Positions 25,708 through 36,500 of a stretch of DNA of 64,000 nucleotides are shown piece by piece. Within the stretch, counting starts at the first letter, position 1; every line of letters begins with the position of its first letter. The notes below the pieces were generated by a model that saw only the letters and a list, made by a program, of their open reading frames with translations, had not been told where the DNA came from and did not search any database. Origin of the DNA: Duganella flavida. Lineage in GTDB: Bacteria; Pseudomonadota; Gammaproteobacteria; Burkholderiales; Burkholderiaceae_D. Both the position numbers and the translations under genes were made by a program. The DNA lies in NCBI RefSeq assembly GCF_009857445.1, contig NZ_WWCN01000016.1, forward strand, positions 100,642 through 164,641, written 5' to 3'.

Positions 25708-27221
25708 GCGGTTTGATTAAAGATGTAGATTTCGCGGTAGACGAGCGCATTTGGGGGCATCGGCTTTACGATGAGCAGCTCCCTCATTTGACGGTTTTGG
25801 AATTTTTGTGCGTGTTCGGCTCTAACCTGAAAAAACCTTTAGTCGATGGCGCAGCTGATGGCGTGACCTATCAGCCTCAGAGGCAGTTTAGATTGCGCGA
25901 GTTGCTGTTTAATAATCCGATTGTCGAAATGGTCCGAGGCCAGGCCATATCTGATGAAGATAAATGGAAGCGCTGGGCCGAAATCTTCAAGGAAGAGAGC
26001 TTTAATTCTCGCGATGAAGACATGTCTTACTTGCGTCATGTCTTCTCCACTTTCGAAGACTTTGCTCGCGCAATTGAGCTGCTTCGATCTTCTGCGTTTG
26101 AGGCGCGAAGCAACAAACGCTGGAGCTCGAAATTTGTGTTCCCGTTCGGCCCTGACGCCTTGTATGAGGACCTACGCGTGGACGCAAAAGGAGGAGCAAG
26201 TAATGATCGGCGTTTCTTTGCTCGAACTGGCGAACTCTTGTATCTCATGCTGAGTCGAGCGAAGAACGGCCCACTGTTGGGGCAGCAATTGGCAGAGCGC
26301 TTGTTTGATTCAAGCGCACCTATGAACCGCCTGGTTAGGGCGATGCAAGGAGAGCCTCAGTTCGCGTCGCAGCCTCGCATGATTCCTCATCACCACCTAC
26401 CTTACTCGGAACTGGAAAGATTTGATCAGCTCTGCGATGATTGGCTGGCAATTCTCTCCTTGGACATGCCGGTCTATGACGCTTTGGAGCATTTGATAGC
26501 TATCACTGGGCTGAATCTGCTGCTTTACTTCTTGGAACGCGCCAAGGCTCAACTAGGCGACGAACGCCCAGCCGAATTAGTGTGTGAGATCGTTTCTCGC
26601 GAGCGAACTAAGGTGCGAGCTATTTCAGGGGAGTCCTATCACGCTAACCAATCACTTTCGCCCGCTGCAGTGCGCGCGGCGATCGAAAAAGTTCAGAAAG
26701 AACCGCGTTGGGTTGAGGCTGAGCAGTCGGATCACCGAAGTGAAAGGTGTGCTGAAATTCTCCATGAACTGTTCCAGTGGCCGCCACTTGGCGGTGCTAA
26801 CGGCAAGCCGGGTAAAGCGTTGGTTGATGAGTTGATCGTGAGCACGTTATCGCGTCATGAACAACATTTTGGGAAAATTCACTCTACCTGGTCGCGTGCC
26901 ATTGGTTTGAGCTCGCGGCGGTCGTCAAGGCGCTATCGGTATGCACCCAATGATGCGTTATTGAAATCGTTGGTCGTCACGATTGTGCCTGACCGTATGC
27001 AGTTTGATGAATTTTTGACTGAAGCCAAGCGTCGCTATGGCATAGTCATTGGGGATTTCGAGGGGAATCATTTGGTCACGAGCAAAAAAATCGATCAGGA
27101 AGCGCTTGGCGACAACCGCCAGAATCTAGAGGCGCGTCTCGTAGGGCTTGGACTCGTTCGCAGGTTGTCAGACTCCTGTTCGTTTGTTGAAAATCCGTTT
27201 GGCTCGAAGGAGATGATCTGA
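25704..27221 (+). CDS. sspG: SspG/DptG-position protein
   Basis: 505 aa, no motif I can name. It is the middle gene of the three-gene module, overlapping sspF by 4 bp and touching sspH by one base. The sequence is helical and soluble, with a basic patch (SRAIGLSSRRSSRRYRYAPN) and a C-terminal part (about 420-500) that reads like a winged-helix domain. The call as SspG rests on position between the ATPase and the FtsK-like protein. DNA binding or nuclease bridging would fit. Confidence 0.6.
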   Translation: MSGLIKDVDFAVDERIWGHRLYDEQLPHLTVLEFLCVFGSNLKKPLVDGAADGVTYQPQRQFRLRELLFNNPIVEMVRGQAISDEDKWKRWAEIFKEESFNSRDEDMSYLRHVFSTFEDFARAIELLRSSAFEARSNKRWSSKFVFPFGPDALYEDLRVDAKGGASNDRRFFARTGELLYLMLSRAKNGPLLGQQLAERLFDSSAPMNRLVRAMQGEPQFASQPRMIPHHHLPYSELERFDQLCDDWLAILSLDMPVYDALEHLIAITGLNLLLYFLERAKAQLGDERPAELVCEIVSRERTKVRAISGESYHANQSLSPAAVRAAIEKVQKEPRWVEAEQSDHRSERCAEILHELFQWPPLGGANGKPGKALVDELIVSTLSRHEQHFGKIHSTWSRAIGLSSRRSSRRYRYAPNDALLKSLVVTIVPDRMQFDEFLTEAKRRYGIVIGDFEGNHLVTSKKIDQEALGDNRQNLEARLVGLGLVRRLSDSCSFVENPFGSKEMI

Positions 27222-30200
27222 TGACGCTGGCGGATCGTATTGTGGGACGTGTTGGCGCGACCATTTTGGCCCAGCGCCTGGAGGATTCCAAGCAGGACAA
27301 TGAGTCTGCGTCGCTTTTCAGACTTGACAAACTTTCGGCGGGACAGATCGCCTCGGTTGTGAGGGATATCCTCGACAATCCTGCACTGGCTGCCAAAGTT
27401 GATTTGAAAATCCCGGCGGTCTTGGTCGCCGATGAAGGGTTGCGTGCTGACGCCTTGACCGATCTAAATGCGGGGGCGGTCCGAAATGGTGGTACCAGCA
27501 AAGAAGCTCTGTTGACCGCAAACGGCAACGAGCACAATCTGGCTGACACCTTGGGGCACGTTACGGCCTTGGGCGCCAAAGAGTTTAGGGCGAATGCCGA
27601 CGCATGGGTTGATGCGACCTGCAGCGTTGCAGGCATCACGCTCACGGCCGATGATCGCTTGGTGTTTCGCGCGTCCTTGAAAGGGCTCATCGGGGCCTCT
27701 GAATTTTCCTTGGCACAGCTCGGCGATTTTTGCGAGACGATCAGCGAGGCTAATAGAGTGTCTGGCCACGCAATTCGCAATGCTATCGGCTGGGCTTTGC
27801 CTTGCGTTGGCTTACCGCGTGATACGCCCTTATTCGCCAACTCTAGGACATACGGGCAAAGTGTTACCCCTTGGCGCAAGGCATTCGAAAAATTGGTATT
27901 AAGTCGCGCTCCTTTGTTGTCAAAACTGAGAGCCAATGGGCAGCCTCTTGACACCGAGGAAATGACCGCCCGACTCAATGAGAGCGCCGAGATCAAAGAG
28001 CATGCACGGCCTGTCATCGCCGCGTTCATCAACGCGTCTCAGAACGAAGATACTGCGGCGGCAGCATTTGCTCAGCTGGAGTGGGAGCTCGATGGCGCGT
28101 ATTTGATCTTTGACAAACCACGCGATCGACAGCTTGGACTGGCTGCTGCCACTCTGCAATTTTTTGACTATGAGTTTGACAAGCCAGATGCGCTCGATGT
28201 TCGTTGGAAGAAGCATTTAGAGGACATGGGCGCTCGCGAGAAGAAGACTGAAAGTGTTGAGGAAGAAGACGAGGAGTTTTATCAGCTCCATCGTCAATAT
28301 CTCGAACATAACAAGGCGCTTCACTCTCGCTGGGAAAAGCTCATTTTCGGCAAACCGGTGGAATGCTCTGACTTCCTCGAAGGGTTCATGAGCGTGGCTC
28401 ACCAGTTGGTTTTGTCAGCAGGTGAAGCTAAGCACGAGCGAATTCTGCGCTTCTCGGCGAATAAAGGCCGCAAGGAATGGCGCGAGAAATTTAACCACGA
28501 CGTCGGCGCCTATTTCTCGTCGATGTATCGAGGCCTCAAAGAGCTGATGGGGGCCAAGGTTCAATGGACAGCTTGGAAAACGGAGAGCGCCAAAACCGCG
28601 GAACTCCCAGATCCGCTTTTCTCTTACCCAGCGTTCTTTGAGAATGAGCGAAATAGCTACAAAGGCAAAGCAGATATCAAAGAGGTGACCTCTCTTGCCC
28701 GCCCTGCTATGCAAATTCGGTTTGATGTGTCATTGATTGAGCGCTCGAAAGCAGGCGAAGAGGTGGTCGGTAAGACCCAATTGATCTGGACTTTCAAGCC
28801 GGATGCAATCGGCCTGGCGCTCGTAGATGATATGGACCGTTTGTTGAAGGCTGGCGGCATTGCGTGTACAGACGTGCCGCGTCGCCTAGTGAGCAAAAAA
28901 GGTGGTGTTCAAAGCGTATCCTTGTTAGATACCTCTACCTTGGAGGCCACTTTCAATCGCGATGCCGGCTCGCTGGTTCCATCCTCTAGTCGAATTAAGA
29001 GCTTGAAGATCAAACAGCGGATCAATGAGTTGACGAGCGAGGGGCGTATTAGTCCAGAGCACAAAAAAGAGCTTTTGGCGACGTGGGAGACGTTTGAAAC
29101 CGACTACGTCAGCGCGCTAGGGGACTTTATTAAATCCGGGTTACACAGTGAATCCATCCTGCGGCAAGCGGAGTCATTTGGGCGGTTGCTCACGATGCTA
29201 ACCACTCACGCACGCGGAGATGTGTGCCGCTCTAAGCTGGTTTCGGAAATTCTGTCGATCAGCACGGTGAGAGTTCTGGGTGATCAACCTAGCCTCATCA
29301 TTCCTCCCTGGCATCCGGAGCGAATGAAAGCGTTAGCGGTGAAGATTCGGCGCGTCGCTGGTTTGGTGTCGCACTTCCTGACCACCGAGGTCCAATTTGG
29401 CGATCGGGGCATTTTCTTTCACGAGTTCGCGGAGGAGCTGTCGCACCCGTTCTATCCAGAGGTGGCGGTGATGAATCGCGGCTCTACGCCTGTGTTGGTG
29501 TCCGAGGCGGGAACGCTCAACGGGTATAGCTTGCTTGAGCGGCCGGTTAGAGAGGCAGATGACTCCCTGACGGACGCTGACCCGTTGGCAGCCTCTAAAC
29601 AGGTGCGCGAACTGCTGGAGCGCTATATCACTTTGCAGCCTCACGAGGCAAACGATTTGAATGTACTGCTTTACAACTCTGACGCGGCGGAGTTGCCGCT
29701 GGCGGTGGTGCGAGAGCTGTCCGGTATGCAGACTGACGCGGCGTTCCAATGCGGCGTGTCGATCCGTCACCGGGACCCTGAGAAACTGCGTCAGGTTTAC
29801 GCCGAACTAGTTAGCCAGTCTGGCGACGATCAGAACCTGCCTGTGGTTTCCGAGACTTCTGAGAACTTCATTTCCAAGTTGCGAGTTTCGGTATCTCCGG
29901 CCTCGTCTACACCACTCGCGGGCGAGGATGGCTTCAAGCCGTTTGATGTCGCCTTCTTGCATGACGTAGTGTCGAGGACCGCTTCGATTGAGTGGTTACC
30001 CGTGGAGTGGGCTAACGATCGGCCGACATTAGAGCATGCGCCATCGCGTTGGTCGTACCGGAGCGTGTCGGGAGAGAACGAGCTCAAGTCCACCACGTTC
30101 TTGACTTGCCCGTGTCAAACCTCGACGGGGTGGGCGTATATCAATGCAGTCGCTGCCGTGGATCGTCAGACGGACACTCCGGACGGAGCTCGGTTCCTGC

Positions 30201-32617
30201 CCGCGCGTCGAATTTCTTTGCAAAGTTCTGAGCTGAGTGACACGATGAATGACGCTCACGCCTTGGCCGAGTGGGTCGCTACCTATGACGAGCTGCTTGA
30301 CAAGCGTCAGCTGCAGGCCAACGATATTACGGTGGTGCGCTATCGCAGGGCCTCCACGAACGGCCGGAACATGATCGTCAGCTCTACGTCCGAACTGCGG
30401 TTGTTGAGTGTGCTTGTGCGACGCCGCCTGGCTGAATTGGCCCCCGACCTTGAAAGCCCAAAGCTGGATGAAATTACGCATCGCATGAAGAAGGATGCGT
30501 TATCGATCTCTGGAGATGTAGTTCTGCGTGCTGCTAAGCGTGGCGTGTCCGCCGGAGAAATGACTGGTCTGGTGCTGAGCCGATACTTACTTGAGAATGA
30601 ATTCAAGAAAATCGCCAACGTATCGAATAGCCGCAGCCTTAGCGTCTTCTTCCTATTGGATGATTATGCTGGTTGGCTCGCTCAGAAAGAAAGCAGGATC
30701 GCTGATATTCTGGGGCTTTGCGTGCAGGAGGTGGATGGAAAGGTCCACCTGCACATTGCCGTCGTCGAGTCGAAATATGTATCCTACTTGAACGCCGCTG
30801 AAGCAAAGCGCTCGTCAAAGTCGCAGCTGATGGCAACCCTATCAACATTCCGAGCTGCTCTTTTTGGCGCTCCAGGTCGTCTGGATCGTGATGTGTGGCT
30901 AGGACGATTGGCTGACCTACTGATCGACGCGGACATTCCTCCTGGTTCCTCTGGGCTGTTAGAGCGCGCTCGTGCGAGCCTGCGCGATGGCGCGGCGGGA
31001 CTGTCGCTTCGCGGTTACTCGCATGTCTTTGTCCATTCGACCGATCCGGGTGGGACTCAAATAGAGTGTGAGCAAGTTGAGTTGGACGAGACCGACGGCT
31101 TCCATGCGTGGCAAGAAGTCTTTGACCGCGCGACGGTTCGGGAACTCTTGTTTGCGTATGCGTCTAAAGACGATCCTTCGCCGATCCGTGAAAAGCTTGG
31201 GTCTGAGCGCCCGTGGAATAACGTCGAGATTCGCGAGCCGGCTGAGCGTGTGGAATGGTCCGCATTGATTGAGCAATTGCCGTCACTTGCGGAGAAAGAG
31301 GATGAGCCGAGGGCGGGTGTTCTGGAAAAAAATCATGTGGCACCGCAACCGCAAATTAGTGTTTTGGATGTTGGTTCCACTGAGTTGATCCGGGAGGCAT
31401 CTGTACCTCAAGTCATCGACGTGAGCGCGTCTGCTTCAGATACCGAGGGCCATCTGTCCTTGCTCATCAAGGCAAAAGCAAGCAGCGCTTCCGGTATGGT
31501 TGATGAGCGAGCGACATGGGCTGAAGACATCACGAAAAAGCTCAAGGCCGCGTTAAACGGGTATGGACTGCAAGCCGCCGTGCTTGGAACCAGACTGACG
31601 CCAAACGGCTGTTTAGTTCGTTTAGCAGGCTCGGACCGTTTGCGTGTGGAAGATGTTGAAGCGAAGCGAATGCAGTTGCTGACGACCCACGCGATTAGTC
31701 TGGTGACCGTGCAACCTAAACCTGGAGAAATCGTGGTGTCCATTGCTAGTGAGAGGCGCCAGGCAGTTTCGCTGTGGGATATCTGGGCAACGAGGGCGAT
31801 TAACCGCAATTCTGCGGGCATCAATACCTCGTTTGTGTTGGGGTTGCAAGAGGTCAATGGCGCCGTGCTTTACCTCAATCTAGGAGGTGAGTTTGGAGGC
31901 CTGGGAGGTCATGATCCGCATGCCTTGGTGGCTGGCACTACCGGGAGCGGAAAATCAGTCTTGATCCAGGCGTTGATGCTGGACATCGCCGCCACCAATC
32001 CGAAGGACTTGGCTCAGATTGTGTTGATAGATCCAAAGATGGGCGTGGACTACAGCGCACTGGAAGATTTACCGCATATGCGAGAGCCGATCATCACCAC
32101 CCGCGAGCGCTCGACAGAAGTCCTCAAATCACTCGTCGATGAGATGGAGGCGCGTTACAAACGGTTCGCCGAGGTCCGGGCTCGCGATCTAAAAACCTAC
32201 AACATGAAGATGACTCTGGCTGACCGCCTTCCATTGGTCTTCCTTGTGCATGATGAATTTGCGGATTGGATGCTCGATGATAACTACAAAAGCGATGTCA
32301 GCGCGGCCGTTCAGCGACTTGGCGTGAAAGCCCGCGCCGCCGGAATTCACTTGATCTTTGCCGCGCAGCGGCCGGACAAGGATGTCATGCCTATGCAATT
32401 GCGCGACAATCTTGGGAGCCGCTTGATTTTGAAAGTGTCCAGCGAGGCGACCTCTAAGATTGCGCTGGATCGCCCTGGCGCTGAGCTTCTGCTGGGACGC
32501 GGGCACATGGCCGCCAAGCTCAATGGTGAGCAGGGTTTGGTGTTCGCGCAGGCGCCATTCCTAAGCGATGATGACATTGCTCTGGCGGTGGAAGCAATCC
32601 GAAAGGACAATGCGTAA
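27221..32617 (+). CDS. sspH: SspH/DptH-like giant FtsK/HerA-type translocase with nuclease-like motif
   Basis: 1798-aa protein, typical in length for DptH-type components. The C-terminal 260 residues form an FtsK/SpoIIIE-like motor: Walker A GTTGSGKS (about 1572-1579), VLIDPKMGVDYSAL, Walker B PLVFLVHDEFADW (about 1671-1683) and AAQRPDKDVMP. In the middle, about residues 1143-1190, LLDDYAGWL, ADILGLCV and VVESKYVSYL give the D...E-x-K order of a PD-(D/E)xK nuclease. The motor would move on DNA while the nuclease domain cuts unmodified DNA (inference from family). Last gene of the sspFGH operon, closed by a strong terminator. Confidence 0.75.
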   Translation: MTLADRIVGRVGATILAQRLEDSKQDNESASLFRLDKLSAGQIASVVRDILDNPALAAKVDLKIPAVLVADEGLRADALTDLNAGAVRNGGTSKEALLTANGNEHNLADTLGHVTALGAKEFRANADAWVDATCSVAGITLTADDRLVFRASLKGLIGASEFSLAQLGDFCETISEANRVSGHAIRNAIGWALPCVGLPRDTPLFANSRTYGQSVTPWRKAFEKLVLSRAPLLSKLRANGQPLDTEEMTARLNESAEIKEHARPVIAAFINASQNEDTAAAAFAQLEWELDGAYLIFDKPRDRQLGLAAATLQFFDYEFDKPDALDVRWKKHLEDMGAREKKTESVEEEDEEFYQLHRQYLEHNKALHSRWEKLIFGKPVECSDFLEGFMSVAHQLVLSAGEAKHERILRFSANKGRKEWREKFNHDVGAYFSSMYRGLKELMGAKVQWTAWKTESAKTAELPDPLFSYPAFFENERNSYKGKADIKEVTSLARPAMQIRFDVSLIERSKAGEEVVGKTQLIWTFKPDAIGLALVDDMDRLLKAGGIACTDVPRRLVSKKGGVQSVSLLDTSTLEATFNRDAGSLVPSSSRIKSLKIKQRINELTSEGRISPEHKKELLATWETFETDYVSALGDFIKSGLHSESILRQAESFGRLLTMLTTHARGDVCRSKLVSEILSISTVRVLGDQPSLIIPPWHPERMKALAVKIRRVAGLVSHFLTTEVQFGDRGIFFHEFAEELSHPFYPEVAVMNRGSTPVLVSEAGTLNGYSLLERPVREADDSLTDADPLAASKQVRELLERYITLQPHEANDLNVLLYNSDAAELPLAVVRELSGMQTDAAFQCGVSIRHRDPEKLRQVYAELVSQSGDDQNLPVVSETSENFISKLRVSVSPASSTPLAGEDGFKPFDVAFLHDVVSRTASIEWLPVEWANDRPTLEHAPSRWSYRSVSGENELKSTTFLTCPCQTSTGWAYINAVAAVDRQTDTPDGARFLPARRISLQSSELSDTMNDAHALAEWVATYDELLDKRQLQANDITVVRYRRASTNGRNMIVSSTSELRLLSVLVRRRLAELAPDLESPKLDEITHRMKKDALSISGDVVLRAAKRGVSAGEMTGLVLSRYLLENEFKKIANVSNSRSLSVFFLLDDYAGWLAQKESRIADILGLCVQEVDGKVHLHIAVVESKYVSYLNAAEAKRSSKSQLMATLSTFRAALFGAPGRLDRDVWLGRLADLLIDADIPPGSSGLLERARASLRDGAAGLSLRGYSHVFVHSTDPGGTQIECEQVELDETDGFHAWQEVFDRATVRELLFAYASKDDPSPIREKLGSERPWNNVEIREPAERVEWSALIEQLPSLAEKEDEPRAGVLEKNHVAPQPQISVLDVGSTELIREASVPQVIDVSASASDTEGHLSLLIKAKASSASGMVDERATWAEDITKKLKAALNGYGLQAAVLGTRLTPNGCLVRLAGSDRLRVEDVEAKRMQLLTTHAISLVTVQPKPGEIVVSIASERRQAVSLWDIWATRAINRNSAGINTSFVLGLQEVNGAVLYLNLGGEFGGLGGHDPHALVAGTTGSGKSVLIQALMLDIAATNPKDLAQIVLIDPKMGVDYSALEDLPHMREPIITTRERSTEVLKSLVDEMEARYKRFAEVRARDLKTYNMKMTLADRLPLVFLVHDEFADWMLDDNYKSDVSAAVQRLGVKARAAGIHLIFAAQRPDKDVMPMQLRDNLGSRLILKVSSEATSKIALDRPGAELLLGRGHMAAKLNGEQGLVFAQAPFLSDDDIALAVEAIRKDNA

Positions 32618-32624
32618 AGAAAAA

Positions 32625-32653
32625 GCCTCGGGAGAACCCCGAGGCTTTTTTTT
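32625..32653. terminator. Bidirectional terminator shared by the convergent ssp operons
   Basis: GCCTCGGG (32625-32632), 5-nt loop, CCCGAGGC (32638-32645), followed by eight T on the + strand; the minus side is flanked by an A-rich stretch giving TTTTTCTTT. It ends sspFGH from the left and sspBCD from the right. Confidence 0.85.
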
Positions 32654-32683
32654 ATGATCATACGTTGCAGGTAGGCGTAGCGC

Positions 32684-33523
32684 TTATTTATGACAAATGG
32701 CGCAAGACCCATTGTTCTCATCAATGCCATAGATGTCGTCGATGTCATCAACTGTTTCGACAGGACGAAGGGGGTTGACTGGACGACGCTTCAAATCCCG
32801 TGCCTTGCGCTCTTCGAAGTCTTTCACGATTTGGATGACCCTCGCAGGCTTCTCCAGATCTGTTAGTGGCTCGCCATGCGACCAAGTGAACGGAGATCCA
32901 TGCTCCAGTGCGTCCTTCTCGTAAGCCTTCGCCACTTCGAACTCATCGGGATGGCGTTCTTTTAGGCGCACCCATTCGATCTTCTGCTGGAAAAAGCAGA
33001 AGGTACAACCGCTGCGGGACCGCCAATCGTAATAGGAGGGGATGCCAACGCCTGAGGACGCCAAGATATCCATCACGGCAGCTTTGTCGATGCCTCCTTC
33101 ACGGAAGGGAAGCTTCACCTTCAAGTTAGGATGCTTGGAAGCGTAGCCTTCACGATATTCTTCGTCTGCGCGAATGGCGACGTAACTGGTGACACTGTCG
33201 CCAGCCGCCAACATTGGGCGTACCCACTGCTCAAACGGTGCGAGCTTCAATTGGCGCGTGCACCAGCGCGTTTGCGCGGACGGCAAAAAGTGGTTATATT
33301 CGCGCAGCCAAAAATCGAAATCACGACGAGGGTTCAAGCGCGCGATCGGTTTGCCTAGGAACCCCTCCAGCCTTCCGAGGAACTCATAGACTTCGGGGAG
33401 CTCCTTGCCGGTGTCGGTGAAAAAATACTCTACATCCAATTCCGGGTAATGTTGGCGTACATAGACCGCAAGAGCAGCGCTGTCTTTGCCGCCGGAAATC
33501 CCAAGCACATATCTTTCAGCCAT
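32684..33523 (-). CDS. sspD: SspD/DndC-like PAPS-reductase-family sulfurtransferase component
   Basis: 279 aa. PP-loop ATP pyrophosphatase motif SGGKDS (residues 10-15); cysteines at C88 (RWCTR), C173-x-x-C176 (GCTFC) and C274-x-x-C277 (CAIC), suitable for an iron-sulfur cluster as in DndC. It should activate the DNA backbone with ATP so that sulfur replaces a non-bridging oxygen. Last gene of the sspB-sspC-sspD operon, overlapping sspC by 8 bp. The sulfur donor SspA (cysteine desulfurase) is not in the window; a housekeeping IscS-like enzyme probably serves. Confidence 0.8.
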   Translation of the reverse strand: MAERYVLGISGGKDSAALAVYVRQHYPELDVEYFFTDTGKELPEVYEFLGRLEGFLGKPIARLNPRRDFDFWLREYNHFLPSAQTRWCTRQLKLAPFEQWVRPMLAAGDSVTSYVAIRADEEYREGYASKHPNLKVKLPFREGGIDKAAVMDILASSGVGIPSYYDWRSRSGCTFCFFQQKIEWVRLKERHPDEFEVAKAYEKDALEHGSPFTWSHGEPLTDLEKPARVIQIVKDFEERKARDLKRRPVNPLRPVETVDDIDDIYGIDENNGSCAICHK

Positions 33524-36500
33524 TCGATTTCTCCGCTTCTTCCTGCGCAGTTAGGCGCAGTCCGGTTCGAGCGAGCACGGCCATAAGCGCGTCCACGCCT
33601 AATCCAGCGCTTTTCAGTTTTTCGACTAAATCATCTGCGACACGGTCCACGGCGGCGCTATGTCGTTCAGACAGAGCGAACTCGCGCGACAGCGTTTTGG
33701 TTTGAGCTCCGGTGCCGATTATCACAGCGAATGCTTCACTAGTCGGTGCACGCCCTTTGATCGCCACATAAGGCTCGCTTTGACGGAATTTTTGGGCGAC
33801 TTTGGACATCTCCAAAATAGCGGTGTCAACGTCTCGGTCTGTCCAATCTCGCGTCGGTTTGTTTACGGCTAAGCTCAGAATGCCTTCCACGCTTTGGCGG
33901 CTACCATCGTGCTTTGCCAGGCGACCATAGAAAGCCTCCAAACGCAAGTCGCCGTCAATGCCTACCAATGCCTCGGATCGGGAGCGAAGGCGATCTAGCT
34001 GGTCAGCCGGCGCGTCAAGCGCGTTAAGCATGGCCGATTCAACGCGATTCAACATTGCGGCATAGGCTTGAGCCAGTTCAAGCACTGGCCCGCGAAGCTC
34101 TTCGATATACGTTTGTGGGCTAGAGCTATCCAAGATGGCCGCCAAGTCCACAAACAACACTTTGTGAGGGTCGCTGGCCTTGAGTAAAGTGTCGCGGATC
34201 GCTCGGGCACGCTCACTTAGTTTTTGCGTTCGCTGAGCCCATTGCGGAAGGCCAAACATAAGCGCCACAAGCCCCCTCGCAGCCTCTAGCGGATCATTTG
34301 CCGAAGCCGGCGCTCCCGCCTCACGCAGAATGTCGGCAATGCCTTCGAGGATTTGCGTCTTCTTCTCATCAATGACAATCCAGCGTAGGGAAAAGCGACG
34401 CGGGTCTTGTAGGTATTCGTCGATGTCGGCATCGGTGACACCAGGCACGAAGATCCCATCTTTGTAAACCGCGACATTGCCTTTATGTGCTAACAAGAAT
34501 GCGGTCAAAAATACAGGGATCGCGCCCGCACGCACACCAAATGGAGCGGCAGCCCAGCGCTCATGGATTTCCACCGCGCTCACGCGGCGACTCACATCTG
34601 TGAATAGCGAGCGCGCGGCTTCCCAGATGCCAACGAAGGTTGGGGCGAATTCTTCGGATGGTGGCATAAACCGAAGCAATCCATCTGCGGTCTTGCGATG
34701 TAATCCCACGCTTCGCAGAAGCGTCTCATAGAGCCCGCGCTCCGCTGGATAGCCGCTGATTCCCAAATTCTCTTCGTTCTCATTGTCGAGCATGCGATAG
34801 AGTAGGTCGCGGCGAGCCTTCACGCTATTGCTCGACAAGCTTTCACGGTTAATCAGCTCGCTCCAATACTGAGGTGCCTCGCTGTAGAGCGCGTCCGCTA
34901 GTTTAGAGGCGATCCAGGAAATGCTCAGGCCTGCGCGCTCCTCTTCGCCATTAATCGCCCACTTTGCGTTTGCGACGGCGGATCGCAATTGCTCTTCTAA
35001 GTTAGCTCGCACTTCGGTAAGGCGGGCCTGTACTTCGCGTCGGGCGACCGGATCACCGCTCAGTTCGTGCCGGGACTGCACTAGTTGCAGGGCCAGCAGC
35101 TCGGCGCCTAAGGAGTCGATTTTCGCGTGATTGGAAGGCACCCCGACAGCTACAGGCCAAGGTGCTGTTTTCGAGGCCGCATGAGCGACCTTGAGCGCCT
35201 CCTTTGCATCAAGGTTCCTCTTGGGAAGGCTTAGCAGGAACAGGCCAAACTCCCCACGCTGCGGTGCGAAGTTTTCCGCGATCGAGCTCGCGTCTTCTAA
35301 GCGACAAATCTGCATGTTCATCCATCGCATGGCGCCGGTCTCGTGATAGTGGCGTTTCGCTACGACTGGATGCAGGTTCGACAGAGCGGTGAGGAGCTTA
35401 TGATCGATGCCAGCCATAGACATGCGCGCTTGAGATAGCGCGGCGTCAATGTCGAAGTCACTTCCCTCAAACACCGACCAACTGGAGATATGGCGCTTGA
35501 ATTGAACAACGCGCCATTTTGAAAGTTGCTCTAACGCTTCTTCGACAGTCTTCGGAGATGCGTCAAAGAACAGGGCGTTCAGCACATTCCCGTCAGCGGC
35601 TAACCCAGATCCGTTTCTGAACAGATCGATGATGGCGATATTTTTTATGAGCTCGACGTGCAGCGGATCATTGGATCGCGCCTCGGTGCGCTCGACGGCC
35701 TCGACCGCTTGTGACCAGCGATGACCGTCGGGAGACGCGAGAATCGCCGGCTCTAAATTTGAGCGGAGATAGTCCCAGTAATTGTTGGGGCGATACCAGG
35801 AGGATTTGTCGCGCGGGGTGTTCTCTAGATATGAACGGAAGCCATAAGGCTCCACCGAAGCTAGGAACCCAAATGTGCTGCGCTCGTTCTGGCCAAACTG
35901 TCGCTTGGAAATGGGACCGAGGAGGGCTGCCATCGCCGGGTGCAGCGGCCAGCACGCCTGCAGGCTTTGCGCGAAATGGCTGCCGACAGCGGGGCGCCGC
36001 TCCCGAATCGAGCTCGCGATCGCCTCGGATGCGCTCTCCATCCAGTGAGGAGCCTCCGGAACTTCAATAGCTTTGCCAATTAATTCGACCACTTCGTCGC
36101 TTGCGGCGACAAGGGGGATGTCTGCGTATCGACCTTGTACCTTGCTCCAATCCTCGCGCGTGTCAATGCCAAGTCGAGCAGCATACTGGCCAAACGATTG
36201 GTGCAGAATGCCCACGATGATAACTTTACCGTCTGCGCGTGCGGCGGCTTCGGCAAGCTCTTGGAAGAAATACACATCCTCGCCGAGGCCGAGCGCGGCC
36301 GCTTCGAGGAATTTCCCCATTTCATCGATTTCGATCAGCACACCGTCGAACTGGCCGCGCGTCGCCTCGCGGCAAATGGCCGCGATCACTTCGGCAGCGG
36401 TGGGCGTTTGCCCTTTCTTCGTCTCGACGCCTAGTCCTACGTGGGAAAGCGCTGAATTGAGCGAGGTGACGACGTTCGCGCGCTTGCCAACGATCGGCAG

